The translations under genes and the position numbers were made by a program. From the NCBI GenBank assembly GCA_944323485.1, contig CALUSR010000005.1, forward strand, positions 124,001 to 188,000: a DNA stretch of 64,000 nt. Direction: 5' to 3'. This DNA comes from Candidatus Gastranaerophilales bacterium. GTDB taxonomy: Bacteria; Cyanobacteriota; Vampirovibrionia; Gastranaerophilales; CAJFVJ01. Under the pieces are notes generated by a model that made no database searches, was not told the DNA's origin, and saw only the letters and a list, made by a program, of their open reading frames with translations. Below, one piece after another: positions 56,312 to 64,000 of the stretch. Positions within the stretch are counted from its first letter, which is position 1; each line of letters opens with the position of its first letter.

Positions 56312-58810
56312 ATGTTTGAACGATTTACTGAAAAAGCAATCAAAGTTATAATGCTTGCCCAAGAAGAAGCAAGAAGACTCGGACACAACTTTGTCGGCAC
56401 GGAACAGGTTCTCTTAGGTCTAATTGGAGAAGGAACAGGCGTCGCCGCAAAAACACTCAAGGCAATGGGGCTTAACCTCAAAGACGCAAGAGCCGAAGTT
56501 GAAAAAATTATCGGACGCGGCTCAGGATTTGTTGCTGTAGAAATACCATTTACCCCTCGAGCTAAAAGAGTTTTGGAACTTTCCTGGGATGAAGCAAGAC
56601 AACTCGGACACAACTATATTGGCACGGAACACCTGCTTTTGGGTCTGATTAGAGAAGGCGAAGGTGTTGCAGCAAGAGTTCTCGAAAATCTCGGCATTGA
56701 CCTCAACAAAGTCAGAAGCAACGTAATCAAAATGCTTGGAGAAACAAAGACAACAGCAGGCAATGCAGCTCCGACCGCAACACAATCAAGCGGCAGAAGC
56801 AAAAGTCCGAGCCTCGATGAATTTGGAACAAACCTTACTCAAGCCGCTCAGGAACAAAGACTTGATCCTGTCGTAGGACGTGAAAAAGAAATAGAACGTG
56901 TTATTCAAATTCTTGCAAGAAGGACAAAAAACAACCCCGTACTGATTGGGGAACCAGGGGTCGGTAAAACAGCCATTGCAGAAGGACTCGCTATCAGAAT
57001 TGTCAATTCGGAAGTTCCTGACGTCCTCGAAGGAAAAAGAATTATACAGCTTGATATGGGTCTTCTCATCGCTGGGACAAAATACCGCGGCGAATTTGAA
57101 GAACGTCTTAAAAAAATTATGGACGAAATCAGACAGGCAGGAGATGTTATTCTTGTAATCGATGAAATGCATACTCTCATCGGTGCAGGTGCTGCAGAAG
57201 GTGCAATAGATGCAGCGAACATCCTCAAACCCGTTCTCTCAAGAGGAGAACTTCAGGTTATAGGTGCTACAACTCTTGATGAATACAGAAAACATGTTGA
57301 AAAAGATACGGCTCTTGAAAGACGTTTTCAGCCTGTTTATGTTGACCAACCTTCTGTTGAAGAAACTATCCAGATTATGAAAGGTCTAAGACCGAAATAT
57401 GAAGAACATCACAAGCTGATTATCTCAGATGAGGCAATCGAAGCTGCTGCAAAATTGTCCGATAAATACATCACAGACAGATTTTTGCCTGATAAAGCTA
57501 TTGACTTAATCGACGAAGCAAGCTCAAGAGTAAGACTTAGAGCAAGCTCGCTTCCTCCGGAAGGAAAAGAAGTCGAGAAAGAACTGAAAGCCATCATAAA
57601 ACAAAAAGAACAGGCTATCAGAAATCAACAGTTCGAAGAAGCCAGCCAGCTGAGAGATAAGGAAGCTGACCTGAAAGATAAAATCAGAGAAATCTCTAAT
57701 CAGTGGAAGGAATCTCAGGATAACAACAAATCAGTAGTTACTCCTGAAGAAGTGGCTTATATCGTCAGCATCTGGACGGGTATCCCTGTTACAAAACTGA
57801 CGGAAGGCGAAAGCGAAAGACTTCTCAAGCTCGAAGAAACTCTCCACAAAAGAGTTATCGGGCAGGATTCAGCTGTTGTTTCCATCTCAAAAGCTATCAG
57901 AAGAGCACGTGTCGGTTTGAAAAGTCCGAACAGACCTGTTGGAAGCTTTATATTCAGCGGACCTACAGGTGTCGGAAAAACCGAACTTGCAAAAGCTCTA
58001 TCAGAAGCAATCTTTGGCTCTGAAGATAATATGGTCAGAGTTGATATGTCAGAGTTTATGGAAAAACACTCTACAAGCAAACTCATCGGTTCTCCTCCGG
58101 GGTATGTCGGATATGATGAAGGAGGCAACCTCACTGAAACCATCAGAAAAAAACCTTATTCTGTCATCCTGTTTGATGAAATCGAAAAAGCGCATCCGGA
58201 TGTGTTCAATATAATGCTGCAAATCCTCGATGACGGTCGTCTGACAGACTCAAGAGGAAGAGTTGTTAACTTCAAGAACACTATCATTATCATGACAAGC
58301 AACGTCGGAGCAAGCAGAATAGAAAATGTTTCAAAACTCGGCTTTGCTGTTTCCGATGATGTCGAACAGGACAGATACGAAAAACTCAAAGATACGGTTA
58401 TGGAAGAAATGAAAAAAGCCTTCCGCCCCGAATTTTTGAACAGGGTAGATGATATCATCGTATTTGCTCATCTCAACAAAGATGAAGTCAGAAAAATTGC
58501 TGATATTATGCTCAATGACCTGATTAAACGTATCAAAGAGCAAGAGTTAACAATGGAAGTCACTGATGAAGTAAAAGATTATCTTGCAAAAGACGGCTAC
58601 TCTGAAAACTATGGTGCAAGACCTCTTCGCAGACTTATCCAGAAGAAAATCGAAGACCCTATCGCAGAAGAAATTCTCACAGGCGAGTATAAGCATGGAG
58701 ATACTATCAGACTGAAACTCGACAACGACAGAATAGTCTTCGAGAGAATTACTCCTGAACAGAAAGATGCTAATCAGGAAAATCAACAGGAACAAGAAGT
58801 TCAAAACTAA
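56312..58810 (+). CDS. clpC: Clp protease ATP-binding subunit ClpC
   Basis: ClpC unfolds proteins for ClpP. Two N-terminal Clp_N repeats (residues 1-145), AAA+ domain 1 with Walker [10 protein letters not shown] (213-221), a UVR/middle domain around 425-460 ([16 protein letters not shown]), AAA+ domain 2 with GPTGVGKTE, and the D2-small domain. The IGF/LGF ClpP-contact loop is VSKLGFAV. At 832 residues it fits cyanobacterial and Gram-positive ClpC. Confidence 0.96.
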   Translation: MFERFTEKAIKVIMLAQEEARRLGHNFVGTEQVLLGLIGEGTGVAAKTLKAMGLNLKDARAEVEKIIGRGSGFVAVEIPFTPRAKRVLELSWDEARQLGHNYIGTEHLLLGLIREGEGVAARVLENLGIDLNKVRSNVIKMLGETKTTAGNAAPTATQSSGRSKSPSLDEFGTNLTQAAQEQRLDPVVGREKEIERVIQILARRTKNNPVLIGEPGVGKTAIAEGLAIRIVNSEVPDVLEGKRIIQLDMGLLIAGTKYRGEFEERLKKIMDEIRQAGDVILVIDEMHTLIGAGAAEGAIDAANILKPVLSRGELQVIGATTLDEYRKHVEKDTALERRFQPVYVDQPSVEETIQIMKGLRPKYEEHHKLIISDEAIEAAAKLSDKYITDRFLPDKAIDLIDEASSRVRLRASSLPPEGKEVEKELKAIIKQKEQAIRNQQFEEASQLRDKEADLKDKIREISNQWKESQDNNKSVVTPEEVAYIVSIWTGIPVTKLTEGESERLLKLEETLHKRVIGQDSAVVSISKAIRRARVGLKSPNRPVGSFIFSGPTGVGKTELAKALSEAIFGSEDNMVRVDMSEFMEKHSTSKLIGSPPGYVGYDEGGNLTETIRKKPYSVILFDEIEKAHPDVFNIMLQILDDGRLTDSRGRVVNFKNTIIIMTSNVGASRIENVSKLGFAVSDDVEQDRYEKLKDTVMEEMKKAFRPEFLNRVDDIIVFAHLNKDEVRKIADIMLNDLIKRIKEQELTMEVTDEVKDYLAKDGYSENYGARPLRRLIQKKIEDPIAEEILTGEYKHGDTIRLKLDNDRIVFERITPEQKDANQENQQEQEVQN

Positions 58811-58813
58811 AAG

Positions 58814-58836
58814 ATAAGCCCCGTTTTGGGGCTTAT
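58814..58836. terminator. Bidirectional intrinsic terminator
   Basis: ATAAGCCCC-GTTTT-GGGGCTTAT, a perfect 9-bp stem between the convergent clpC and the gene at 58861. Confidence 0.8.
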
Positions 58837-58860
58837 TTAGTGTTATAGTGTTAGTTGATT

Positions 58861-59343
58861 TTAGAGTTTTATATCAAGAGATGAAGTTTTCGGGTCAGGG
58901 AATAGGTTTGCAAGCAAGTTGCCGCCTACAACAATTGCTGCACCTACCGCGCATGCAATACCTAAAGGTTTTGGAATAAATCCCTTCAATCCGGGAACTT
59001 TTGAACCTGTTTTAGTAAGAAGGGCACCGATACCGAGAGTTAAACCTACTGCATTTGCACCCAGGTTAGAGAAAAATTCTTTCACTATATTCTTGGTAAA
59101 TACAAGAGAATCACGAACATTATCATCAACGCGCCAGTTCAAAAAACCTCTTCTGGCTTTTTCCATAAGTGGACTGCCCGTTCCGGTAGTATTATTGAGC
59201 AAATAAGCATGTGTCAACTCATTGCTGATGTCAGTTCTTGCGCTGTAAATTGCACGTCTTTTCGTATTTGCTACAACATCATAACCTATAGCTGCTACCG
59301 CTGCTGCGCCTATCGTTTTTGCCACTACATTTAATGCACACAT
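58861..59343 (-). CDS. Unknown protein with terminal hydrophobic segments
   Basis: Unrecognised, 160 residues. It has a hydrophobic N-terminus (VVAKTIGAAAVAAIGYDVV), a polar middle and two hydrophobic stretches near the end (LGANAVGLTLGIGALLT and GIACAVGAAIVVGGNLLANLF). It resembles in layout, though not clearly in sequence, the gene at 40705. AGGAA precedes the ATG. Likely a membrane-associated protein. It follows the HEAT-repeat gene by 14 bases and may be its operon partner. Confidence 0.6.
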   Translation of the reverse strand: MCALNVVAKTIGAAAVAAIGYDVVANTKRRAIYSARTDISNELTHAYLLNNTTGTGSPLMEKARRGFLNWRVDDNVRDSLVFTKNIVKEFFSNLGANAVGLTLGIGALLTKTGSKVPGLKGFIPKPLGIACAVGAAIVVGGNLLANLFPDPKTSSLDIKL

Positions 59344-59357
59344 TATTGTTTAGATTC

Positions 59358-60176
59358 CTATTGTTGATTTTGCTGTGTATTCTTCGCTTCAGGAGTACCC
59401 TTGTCTTCTACCTGAATTGTTGTCGGTTTTGAAGCCATCTTCAACAACGCCTGTGATGCAAGTTTTGCATCTTCACCGTAGACATTCGGCGTTTGCTGAA
59501 TTTGGTTCAAGAGCTGAGAAGTTTTCTGATTTCCGTTTGCATACCCCGAAGATAATGTAGTCATGGCTATCATTCTTACATTCGGATCAGGATCTTGCAA
59601 AGACTTGTTCAAAAGATTTGTCAAAGCCGGGTCATCTTTTCTTGTCTCAAGCTCTTTAAATCTGTTCAAGAGTTCTTTTACACCCTGCATTCTTATATCA
59701 GGATTTGAATTGTTCAAATAATTTTCTATGGTTTTAATATATTCATCAGTCAGAGGAACAACATCTTTATCTTTCATCTTCGGTTTTTCTTCTGTCTGAG
59801 CAGGCTGGCTTACGGGAGCAGCGGCAGGCTGTGTTTGTGCCGGTTGCTGAGCCGGCATCGGATAATAATACGGCATTGGCATAGGATAAGGATAAAGCCC
59901 CATTCCTTGAGGTCCGTACCATGAAGATTGCGGATACGTCATATTGCCTGAAGACGGTGCAGCTCCTGCCGTAGGATTGAATATTTGAATATTAACGGCG
60001 CTGACACCTGCTCTAGGTGCATTAGGCTGAGTCATCACAGGATAAGATGCAACCTGTTGATACCCGTTCTGAGAAGCAGGTTGAGGTACCTGCTGTGTTC
60101 CTGCTGCTGCATTCTGTGCAGATACAGGTTGATACATCTGTGGTTGAACACCTTGATTATAAACAGAATTACTCAT
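59358..60176 (-). CDS. Pro/Gln-rich protein with HEAT-like repeats
   Basis: The first 130 residues are low complexity, rich in Pro, Gln, Ala and Tyr, with the segment YPYPMPMPYYYPMPAQQP. From about 140 to 250 there are HEAT-like helix pairs (NPDIRMQGVKELLNRF, DPNVRMIAMTTLSSGY and AKLASQALLKMA). The tail is disordered. HEAT repeats bind proteins, so a scaffold is likely. The 14-base spacing suggests an operon with the membrane protein at 58861. There is no signal peptide. Confidence 0.65.
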   Translation of the reverse strand: MSNSVYNQGVQPQMYQPVSAQNAAAGTQQVPQPASQNGYQQVASYPVMTQPNAPRAGVSAVNIQIFNPTAGAAPSSGNMTYPQSSWYGPQGMGLYPYPMPMPYYYPMPAQQPAQTQPAAAPVSQPAQTEEKPKMKDKDVVPLTDEYIKTIENYLNNSNPDIRMQGVKELLNRFKELETRKDDPALTNLLNKSLQDPDPNVRMIAMTTLSSGYANGNQKTSQLLNQIQQTPNVYGEDAKLASQALLKMASKPTTIQVEDKGTPEAKNTQQNQQ

Positions 60177-60328
60177 AATTAACCCTTAAACTAACACTTC
60201 TAATTATTAAAAAACATTTATTAAAGAAAAAATGCTAATTTGAAATAAATTATTAAGATATATTACCTATTATTTTAAATTTGATTAAAAACGAGCTAGA
60301 CCGAGAAAAAATTATTTATAATTTTCTT

Positions 60329-60871
60329 ATGAATAATAATTTTCTCGAGCATATTCCCCCAAATGAACTCTGCAACAAATGCGGTGAGTGTTGCAGGTGT
60401 ATTATCAGTGCATATTCAGAGAAAGAACTTGAAGAACTTGATGATGAAGAGGCGAAATTATTCTTGTCTTTTTTCAAAAAATACAACTCGCTATCAGAGC
60501 TTGATGAAAAAAAGAAAAAATATATCGAAGCAGTATCATCATTTATGAATAAAGATATTGAAATATGGTACTGTCCTCACATTGATGACCGAAACATCTG
60601 TACAATTTACGAAGACCGTCCGTCTTTTTGCAGGTCTTATCCGAAAAACGGATGGATTGTCACACCTCCAGGCTGCGGGTATAAGGGGTGGCAATATGAA
60701 CAGAGGGAAAAACAGAAAAAAATAATCAGAAAGTTGAAAGAACAGCTCTTAATTTTGAAGACAAATGCCTCAAATAATTTTCAGGATGATATTATTATAG
60801 TAAAAGAGCTTGAGGAAAAAATTCTCGAAAAAATAGCCAAATATAAAAAATATGGAGCTGATAACTGGTAG
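60329..60871 (+). CDS. YkgJ-family cysteine-cluster protein, copy 1
   Basis: The family binds zinc or iron through a conserved Cys set: LCNKCGECCRC at the start, CPHI, CTIYEDRPSFCRSYP and GCGYKGW. The C-terminus is a basic coiled coil. The ATG at 60329 gives about 180 residues, with no ribosome site but a consensus TATAAT (60317-60322) ending 6 bases before it, so the mRNA may be leaderless. An in-frame TTG at 60281 would add 16 residues. A role is not established. It forms a pair with the next gene. Confidence 0.8.
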   Translation: MNNNFLEHIPPNELCNKCGECCRCIISAYSEKELEELDDEEAKLFLSFFKKYNSLSELDEKKKKYIEAVSSFMNKDIEIWYCPHIDDRNICTIYEDRPSFCRSYPKNGWIVTPPGCGYKGWQYEQREKQKKIIRKLKEQLLILKTNASNNFQDDIIIVKELEEKILEKIAKYKKYGADNW

Positions 60872-60873
60872 AG

Positions 60874-61374
60874 ATGGAAGAATCAGTTGTTGAACGGGTA
60901 AAAAATTTATTCAAAATGCCTCAGAGTTTATGCAGACAGTGCGGTCAGTGCTGCAGAGTAGTCTGTTTTAAGGGAGGTTTGTCTTATGAAGAACTGATTG
61001 ACGCTCTAAAAAAAGAAGGAGCGCCTGATGCTGATATAGTTCTTATTGAAGGAATAAAAGACTTTTTGACGCTTTTTCGTCCTTATAAAACAAATGAAGA
61101 AGCGAGAGAAAAAAATCCGTCTTTTGTTGAAAAATTTAGAGCACGGTTAAAAAACTACGATGAAAATAAACAATATTTCTATTGCTGCAAATTCTTGGAT
61201 GACGACAACAGATGTCTAATACATGAGGACAGACCAACGCTGTGCAGATTATATCCTCTTCCTCATGAGAGGACTATTTTTTATGACAACTGCGGTTATG
61301 AACAAACAGCAAAGAAGAATATAAAAGAGATATCTGACATAATAGAACGACTGAAAAAAGGGGAAATATTATGA
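60874..61374 (+). CDS. YkgJ-family cysteine-cluster protein, copy 2
   Basis: A 166-residue relative of the upstream gene: LCRQCGQCCRVVCF, YCCKFLDDDNRCLIHEDRPTLCRLYP and NCGYEQTA. The spacing of the first cluster and the C(L/T)IxEDRPxxCRxYP signature are shared. The two genes are nearly adjacent (2 bases). It overlaps the deaminase gene by 4 bases. A metal-dependent role is inferred from cysteines. Confidence 0.8.
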   Translation: MEESVVERVKNLFKMPQSLCRQCGQCCRVVCFKGGLSYEELIDALKKEGAPDADIVLIEGIKDFLTLFRPYKTNEEAREKNPSFVEKFRARLKNYDENKQYFYCCKFLDDDNRCLIHEDRPTLCRLYPLPHERTIFYDNCGYEQTAKKNIKEISDIIERLKKGEIL

Positions 61375-61817
61375 GTATAATTAACTGGACCGACTATTTT
61401 CTTGAAGTGGCAAAAACAGCAGCCATGAGATCAAATTGTTTGAGAAGTCAGGTAGGAGCAGTCATTGTCTCTCCTGATAAGATGATTAAAGCGACAGGTT
61501 ATAACGGCACTCCATCCAAAGTAACATCTTGTTATGAGAGAAATTTTTGCTATCGAATAAAAAATGATATCCCGAGCGGAACAAAGTATGAAACTTGCAG
61601 AAGCATTCATGCAGAACAAAATGCAATCATCCAGGCAGGAATGGATAAGTGCAAAGATGCAACAATGTATATATGGGGGCACAATTTTATATGCATATTA
61701 TGCAAAAGATTTATAGTTCAGGCAGGTATAAAAGATGTTTATCTGAAAAAAGACGAAAACGCCGAGCTTGTTCATGTATATGCTTCAGAACTTAGAGAAC
61801 AGCTTGAAAACTCCTAA
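61371..61817 (+). CDS. Deoxycytidylate/cytidine deaminase family protein
   Basis: A zinc-dependent deaminase of 148 residues. The catalytic HAEQNAI (His, Glu) and the CILC pair supply the zinc site; NYNGTPS-type residues (TGYNGTPSKV) fit dCMP deaminase (ComEB). The PCxxC motif is ICILC here, so Pro is replaced by Ile. dCMP deaminase feeds dUMP to thymidylate synthesis, which could link to the TMK-like genes at the start of the window, but they are 59 kb apart. Confidence 0.85.
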   Translation: MSIINWTDYFLEVAKTAAMRSNCLRSQVGAVIVSPDKMIKATGYNGTPSKVTSCYERNFCYRIKNDIPSGTKYETCRSIHAEQNAIIQAGMDKCKDATMYIWGHNFICILCKRFIVQAGIKDVYLKKDENAELVHVYASELREQLENS

Positions 61818-61896
61818 ATCATATAATTATATCATATAAAATAACTGATATATATAATATAATTAAATCGAAATAAGACACTCAAAGGATATAAAT

Positions 61897-62547
61897 ATGA
61901 CAAAAGAAAAAATGCATTTGTTAATATTTCTTTTCATTGTAATACTCCTAATCGGATTAGGGTCTGTTTGGGCTATTTCTCATTTTTCAAAAGTTAATTT
62001 GAAACATAAATTTGTAGAAAGTCAGAGAATTACAAACGATGTGCTTAAAGTGCTCGGAACAAATGACAATCAGTATTTGTATGCAAGTTATATCAAAAAT
62101 GAACGCTCTTTCAGAAATGATTTTATCAGCTCCGGTATGTTGAATATAGACGACAAAGTTCCGGCCCTGCCCGTATCAGAATATGAAAAAACTTATAAAA
62201 ACAGAGGGAAAAATAATTCAATAAACACATCTGTACTTGGGGATTTCAACTTCACAACAAAAAACAAAATAACTTATTTTATCAAAGACTATGAACGTGT
62301 CGTTTACATAACAATTGATATAAACGGATATAAGTCAAATCCTAATGTTTACGGTCAAGACCTGTTCTCTTTTCAGCTGCTGAACAACGGTCAGTTATAT
62401 CCGATGGGCTCAAAATATACAGATTTTTCTAAAGAGAAATTCAATGATTTATGTACGACTACTTCTTATTCAAAATACAATGGTATAACCTGCGCTCAAG
62501 AAGCAGTTGATTCATTGGAAAACAATACCGGTTATTTCAACTTCTAA
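61897..62547 (+). CDS. Pilin-like exported protein without a prepilin peptidase motif
   Basis: A single N-terminal membrane helix (LLIFLFIVILLIGLGSVWAI) is followed by an extracytoplasmic domain of about 190 residues. Near residue 145 it has ITIDINGYKSNPNVYGQD, then FSFQLLNNGQLYPMGS, which I associate with pilin C-terminal domains of Gastranaerophilales-like bacteria. The FTLxE prepilin signature is absent, so it may be a membrane-bound pilin relative or minor pilus protein. Cys residues in LCTTT and ITCAQEA could form the D-region disulfide. CAAAGGAT precedes the ATG. Confidence 0.6.
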   Translation: MTKEKMHLLIFLFIVILLIGLGSVWAISHFSKVNLKHKFVESQRITNDVLKVLGTNDNQYLYASYIKNERSFRNDFISSGMLNIDDKVPALPVSEYEKTYKNRGKNNSINTSVLGDFNFTTKNKITYFIKDYERVVYITIDINGYKSNPNVYGQDLFSFQLLNNGQLYPMGSKYTDFSKEKFNDLCTTTSYSKYNGITCAQEAVDSLENNTGYFNF

Positions 62548-62562
62548 TAAAATTTTATCTGA

Positions 62563-62607
62563 TAAAAAATCCTCTGCGGTTTATATGTGACCATGGGGGA
62601 TTTTTTT
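62563..62607 (+). terminator. Probable intrinsic terminator after the pilin-like gene
   Basis: An imperfect stem with AAAAAATCC and GGATTTTTTT as outer arms and an inner GGT/ACC pairing; the stem ends in seven T. Confidence 0.55.
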
Positions 62608-62634
62608 ACAAAAGGTTGAAGGTGACAAACCATA

Positions 62635-62679
62635 CAATCAAGAAACCCCGATGAAGATTTCATCGGGGTTTCTTGATTG
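62635..62679 (-). terminator. Long perfect hairpin after the adhesin gene
   Basis: A 21-bp perfect inverted repeat with a 3-base loop lies 8 bases past the stop of the minus-strand adhesin gene. It is not followed by a clean T tract, so it may protect the mRNA 3' end or act as a less usual terminator. Confidence 0.6.
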
Positions 62680-62687
62680 TTTATCAA

Positions 62688-64000
62688 TTAGTATATTTCA
62701 CGTCTTTTGTTGTTTGGATCTTGAGTTCCGATTGGTAAGTTCTGGAGAACTTCGTATTCATCATCTTTAACAACTTCTATGAAATATTTTTTGTTGATTT
62801 CGTCTATCTCAGCGCTAGCACCTAATGGGATGAAGTCGATCATCGGAGAAGGAGCAAGTCCGGCAACGTCACTGTTGAGATCTTTGATTTTGTTGATTTC
62901 CTGATTGTCAATCAAATCTTGAAGGTCATCACCGGGCCAGATATGATATACATTGAATCCGTTCTTAGCTTCATAATCGATGCCTGCACGAGTGATTGGT
63001 TCGTATACGTAGATGTCACCGTTTGAAGTTTTGATGTTCAGGTTATCTGATTGGAATGCATTGATATCAATTGTATTTGCGTTTGATTCACCATCTTTAA
63101 CATTCATATCACTTCTTTTTCCATCGAGAGTGATGACATCTGTTTTGAGAGCAACTGTGTTCGGAGCATAATCAAATTGTCCTGCACGAAGTTCAAAGTC
63201 TCTGTTGTTAGCTGTATCATCAATTGTCTGTTCAAATCCCATTGCGTTAGCACCTGAGGTTTCAAGAACAACTTTTTGTCCGCCGTGAATTCTTACTTTG
63301 TTGTCATCGCTGAATGTTGTATGAAGAGTGTCACCTTCAACTTTGTTCAGAACGATATCTTGAGTACCTGTTCTTACTTCAGCTTTTCTTCCTGCGTAGA
63401 TGTCGCCGCCTTTAGAACCTGTGAGGATAGCACCGTCATCATAAGATCTGACTTCTGCATCTCTGCCTGCTCTTACAGTGTTGAAGTTAACTCCTTTACC
63501 TTCGAGCAATGCATCGGTTTGAGCTTCTACATTATTGACGAGGATATTTTCGCTCAAGTCGAAGATTTTAACATTGTTGCCTTTAGCATTCATTTCTTTT
63601 GCTGTTGATGTAGCGATTGTAACATCACCTGTTGAGTCAATGTTCAAATTCTTATCAAATGTAGAACCTGTAACTTTTACATAGCCGTTTTTATTTTTCA
63701 GATCAACGGTTCCGTTAGATTTTACCTGATTGAAGTGAACTGCACCGTCGAGTTCGCCGATTTTAGCACCATCAACAATATTTGTTTTGTTGAAGTTGAA
63801 TATATCAGCTTTTGATTTGTCGATTGTTCCTCTGATAGTGCCGCCGTTGAGGTTTACTGAACCTGCTTTAGCAGTGAATGCCATAGCACCGTCGTTGGTT
63901 ACTCTATTGAAGTTGATATGACCTTTATCATTGATAGCAATAATCTTAGAAGTTGCATCATTTGTTGCATCTGTTACGTTGATATTGCTTTCTGTTTCTT
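62688..64000 (-). CDS. C-terminal part of a large beta-helical surface protein, cut by the window edge
   Basis: The frame is open to base 64000 on the minus strand, so the N-terminus is outside. The sequence is a run of degenerate repeats, such as GKGVNFNTVRAGRDAEV and GGDIYAGRKAEVRTGTQD, alternating short strands with Asn/Asp/Gly turns, as in filamentous-haemagglutinin-type right-handed beta helices. The last 80 residues are less repetitive (DLQDLIDNQEINKIKDL, GLAPSPMIDFIPLGA). Adhesion or surface anchoring is inferred. No autotransporter barrel is visible at the C-terminus, so secretion may depend on a separate partner. Confidence 0.75.
   Translation of the reverse strand, partial: ETESNINVTDATNDATSKIIAINDKGHINFNRVTNDGAMAFTAKAGSVNLNGGTIRGTIDKSKADIFNFNKTNIVDGAKIGELDGAVHFNQVKSNGTVDLKNKNGYVKVTGSTFDKNLNIDSTGDVTIATSTAKEMNAKGNNVKIFDLSENILVNNVEAQTDALLEGKGVNFNTVRAGRDAEVRSYDDGAILTGSKGGDIYAGRKAEVRTGTQDIVLNKVEGDTLHTTFSDDNKVRIHGGQKVVLETSGANAMGFEQTIDDTANNRDFELRAGQFDYAPNTVALKTDVITLDGKRSDMNVKDGESNANTIDINAFQSDNLNIKTSNGDIYVYEPITRAGIDYEAKNGFNVYHIWPGDDLQDLIDNQEINKIKDLNSDVAGLAPSPMIDFIPLGASAEIDEINKKYFIEVVKDDEYEVLQNLPIGTQDPNNKRREIY

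Overview
The window is an AT-rich bacterial chromosome segment. Its gene content points to a non-photosynthetic relative of cyanobacteria, in the gut Gastranaerophilales (Vampirovibrionia, formerly Melainabacteria), or a close relative. The reasons are fermentative anaerobe genes (three-subunit [FeFe] hydrogenase, pyruvate phosphate dikinase, Rex), a cyanobacterial-style ClpC, a pilin-like protein with a C-terminal motif I associate with that group, and many proteins of no familiar family that carry a short [SN]-F-x-G tag near the N-terminus. This placement is inferred from protein character, not from a marker tree. I saw no rRNA, tRNA, CRISPR array, transposase or prophage.

Layout. 1-5.7 kb: partial queE, two tandem thymidylate-kinase-like genes, three small tagged paralogues on the minus strand, then hisG-mazG-rsfS. 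5.7-15.4 kb: secG, a candidate minus-strand small RNA, a Spy/CpxP-like periplasmic protein ending in a TAAA microsatellite, two ADP-ribosyltransferase-like proteins, mntP, thioredoxin, a ferritin-like protein, a kinase-like protein and a tagged glycogen/starch synthase homologue. 15.4-19.7 kb: four minus-strand CHAP/NlpC-type cell-wall hydrolase genes with related promoter blocks. 19.9-30.7 kb: rex, guaBA, metYXW, four tandem GNAT-like paralogues and corA. 30.7-47.6 kb: phosphoesterase, MarR regulator, ppdK, zinc-ribbon protein, fixCX, comEC, ricT, tpiA, M14 peptidase, PC4-like protein, priA and pilT. 47.8-51.9 kb: hydCBA. 52-64 kb: membrane-protein pair, XRE regulator, fliW-csrA-TPR, clpC, HEAT-repeat protein, two YkgJ-type proteins, deaminase, pilin-like protein and the end of a beta-helical adhesin.

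How the genes fit together. Core metabolism suggests an obligate fermenter: PPDK interconverts pyruvate and PEP, the hydrogenase disposes of electrons from NADH and ferredoxin, and Rex senses NADH/NAD+. PilT, ComEC and the pilin-like protein fit type IV pili and DNA uptake. The accessory layer looks effector-like: ART, GNAT, kinase and small unknown proteins share the N-terminal tag, and a glycogen synthase homologue also carries it.

Most interesting signals: the shared tag; the CHAP cluster with its common leader; TGTAA-type direct repeats with a 10-bp period, resembling the cyanobacterial HLR1 (RpaB) box, upstream of the hydrolases and near the hydrogenase; a small RNA candidate with an exposed CUCCUCC anti-Shine-Dalgarno segment; and promoters whose -10 box lies exactly 6 bases before an ATG, implying leaderless mRNAs.
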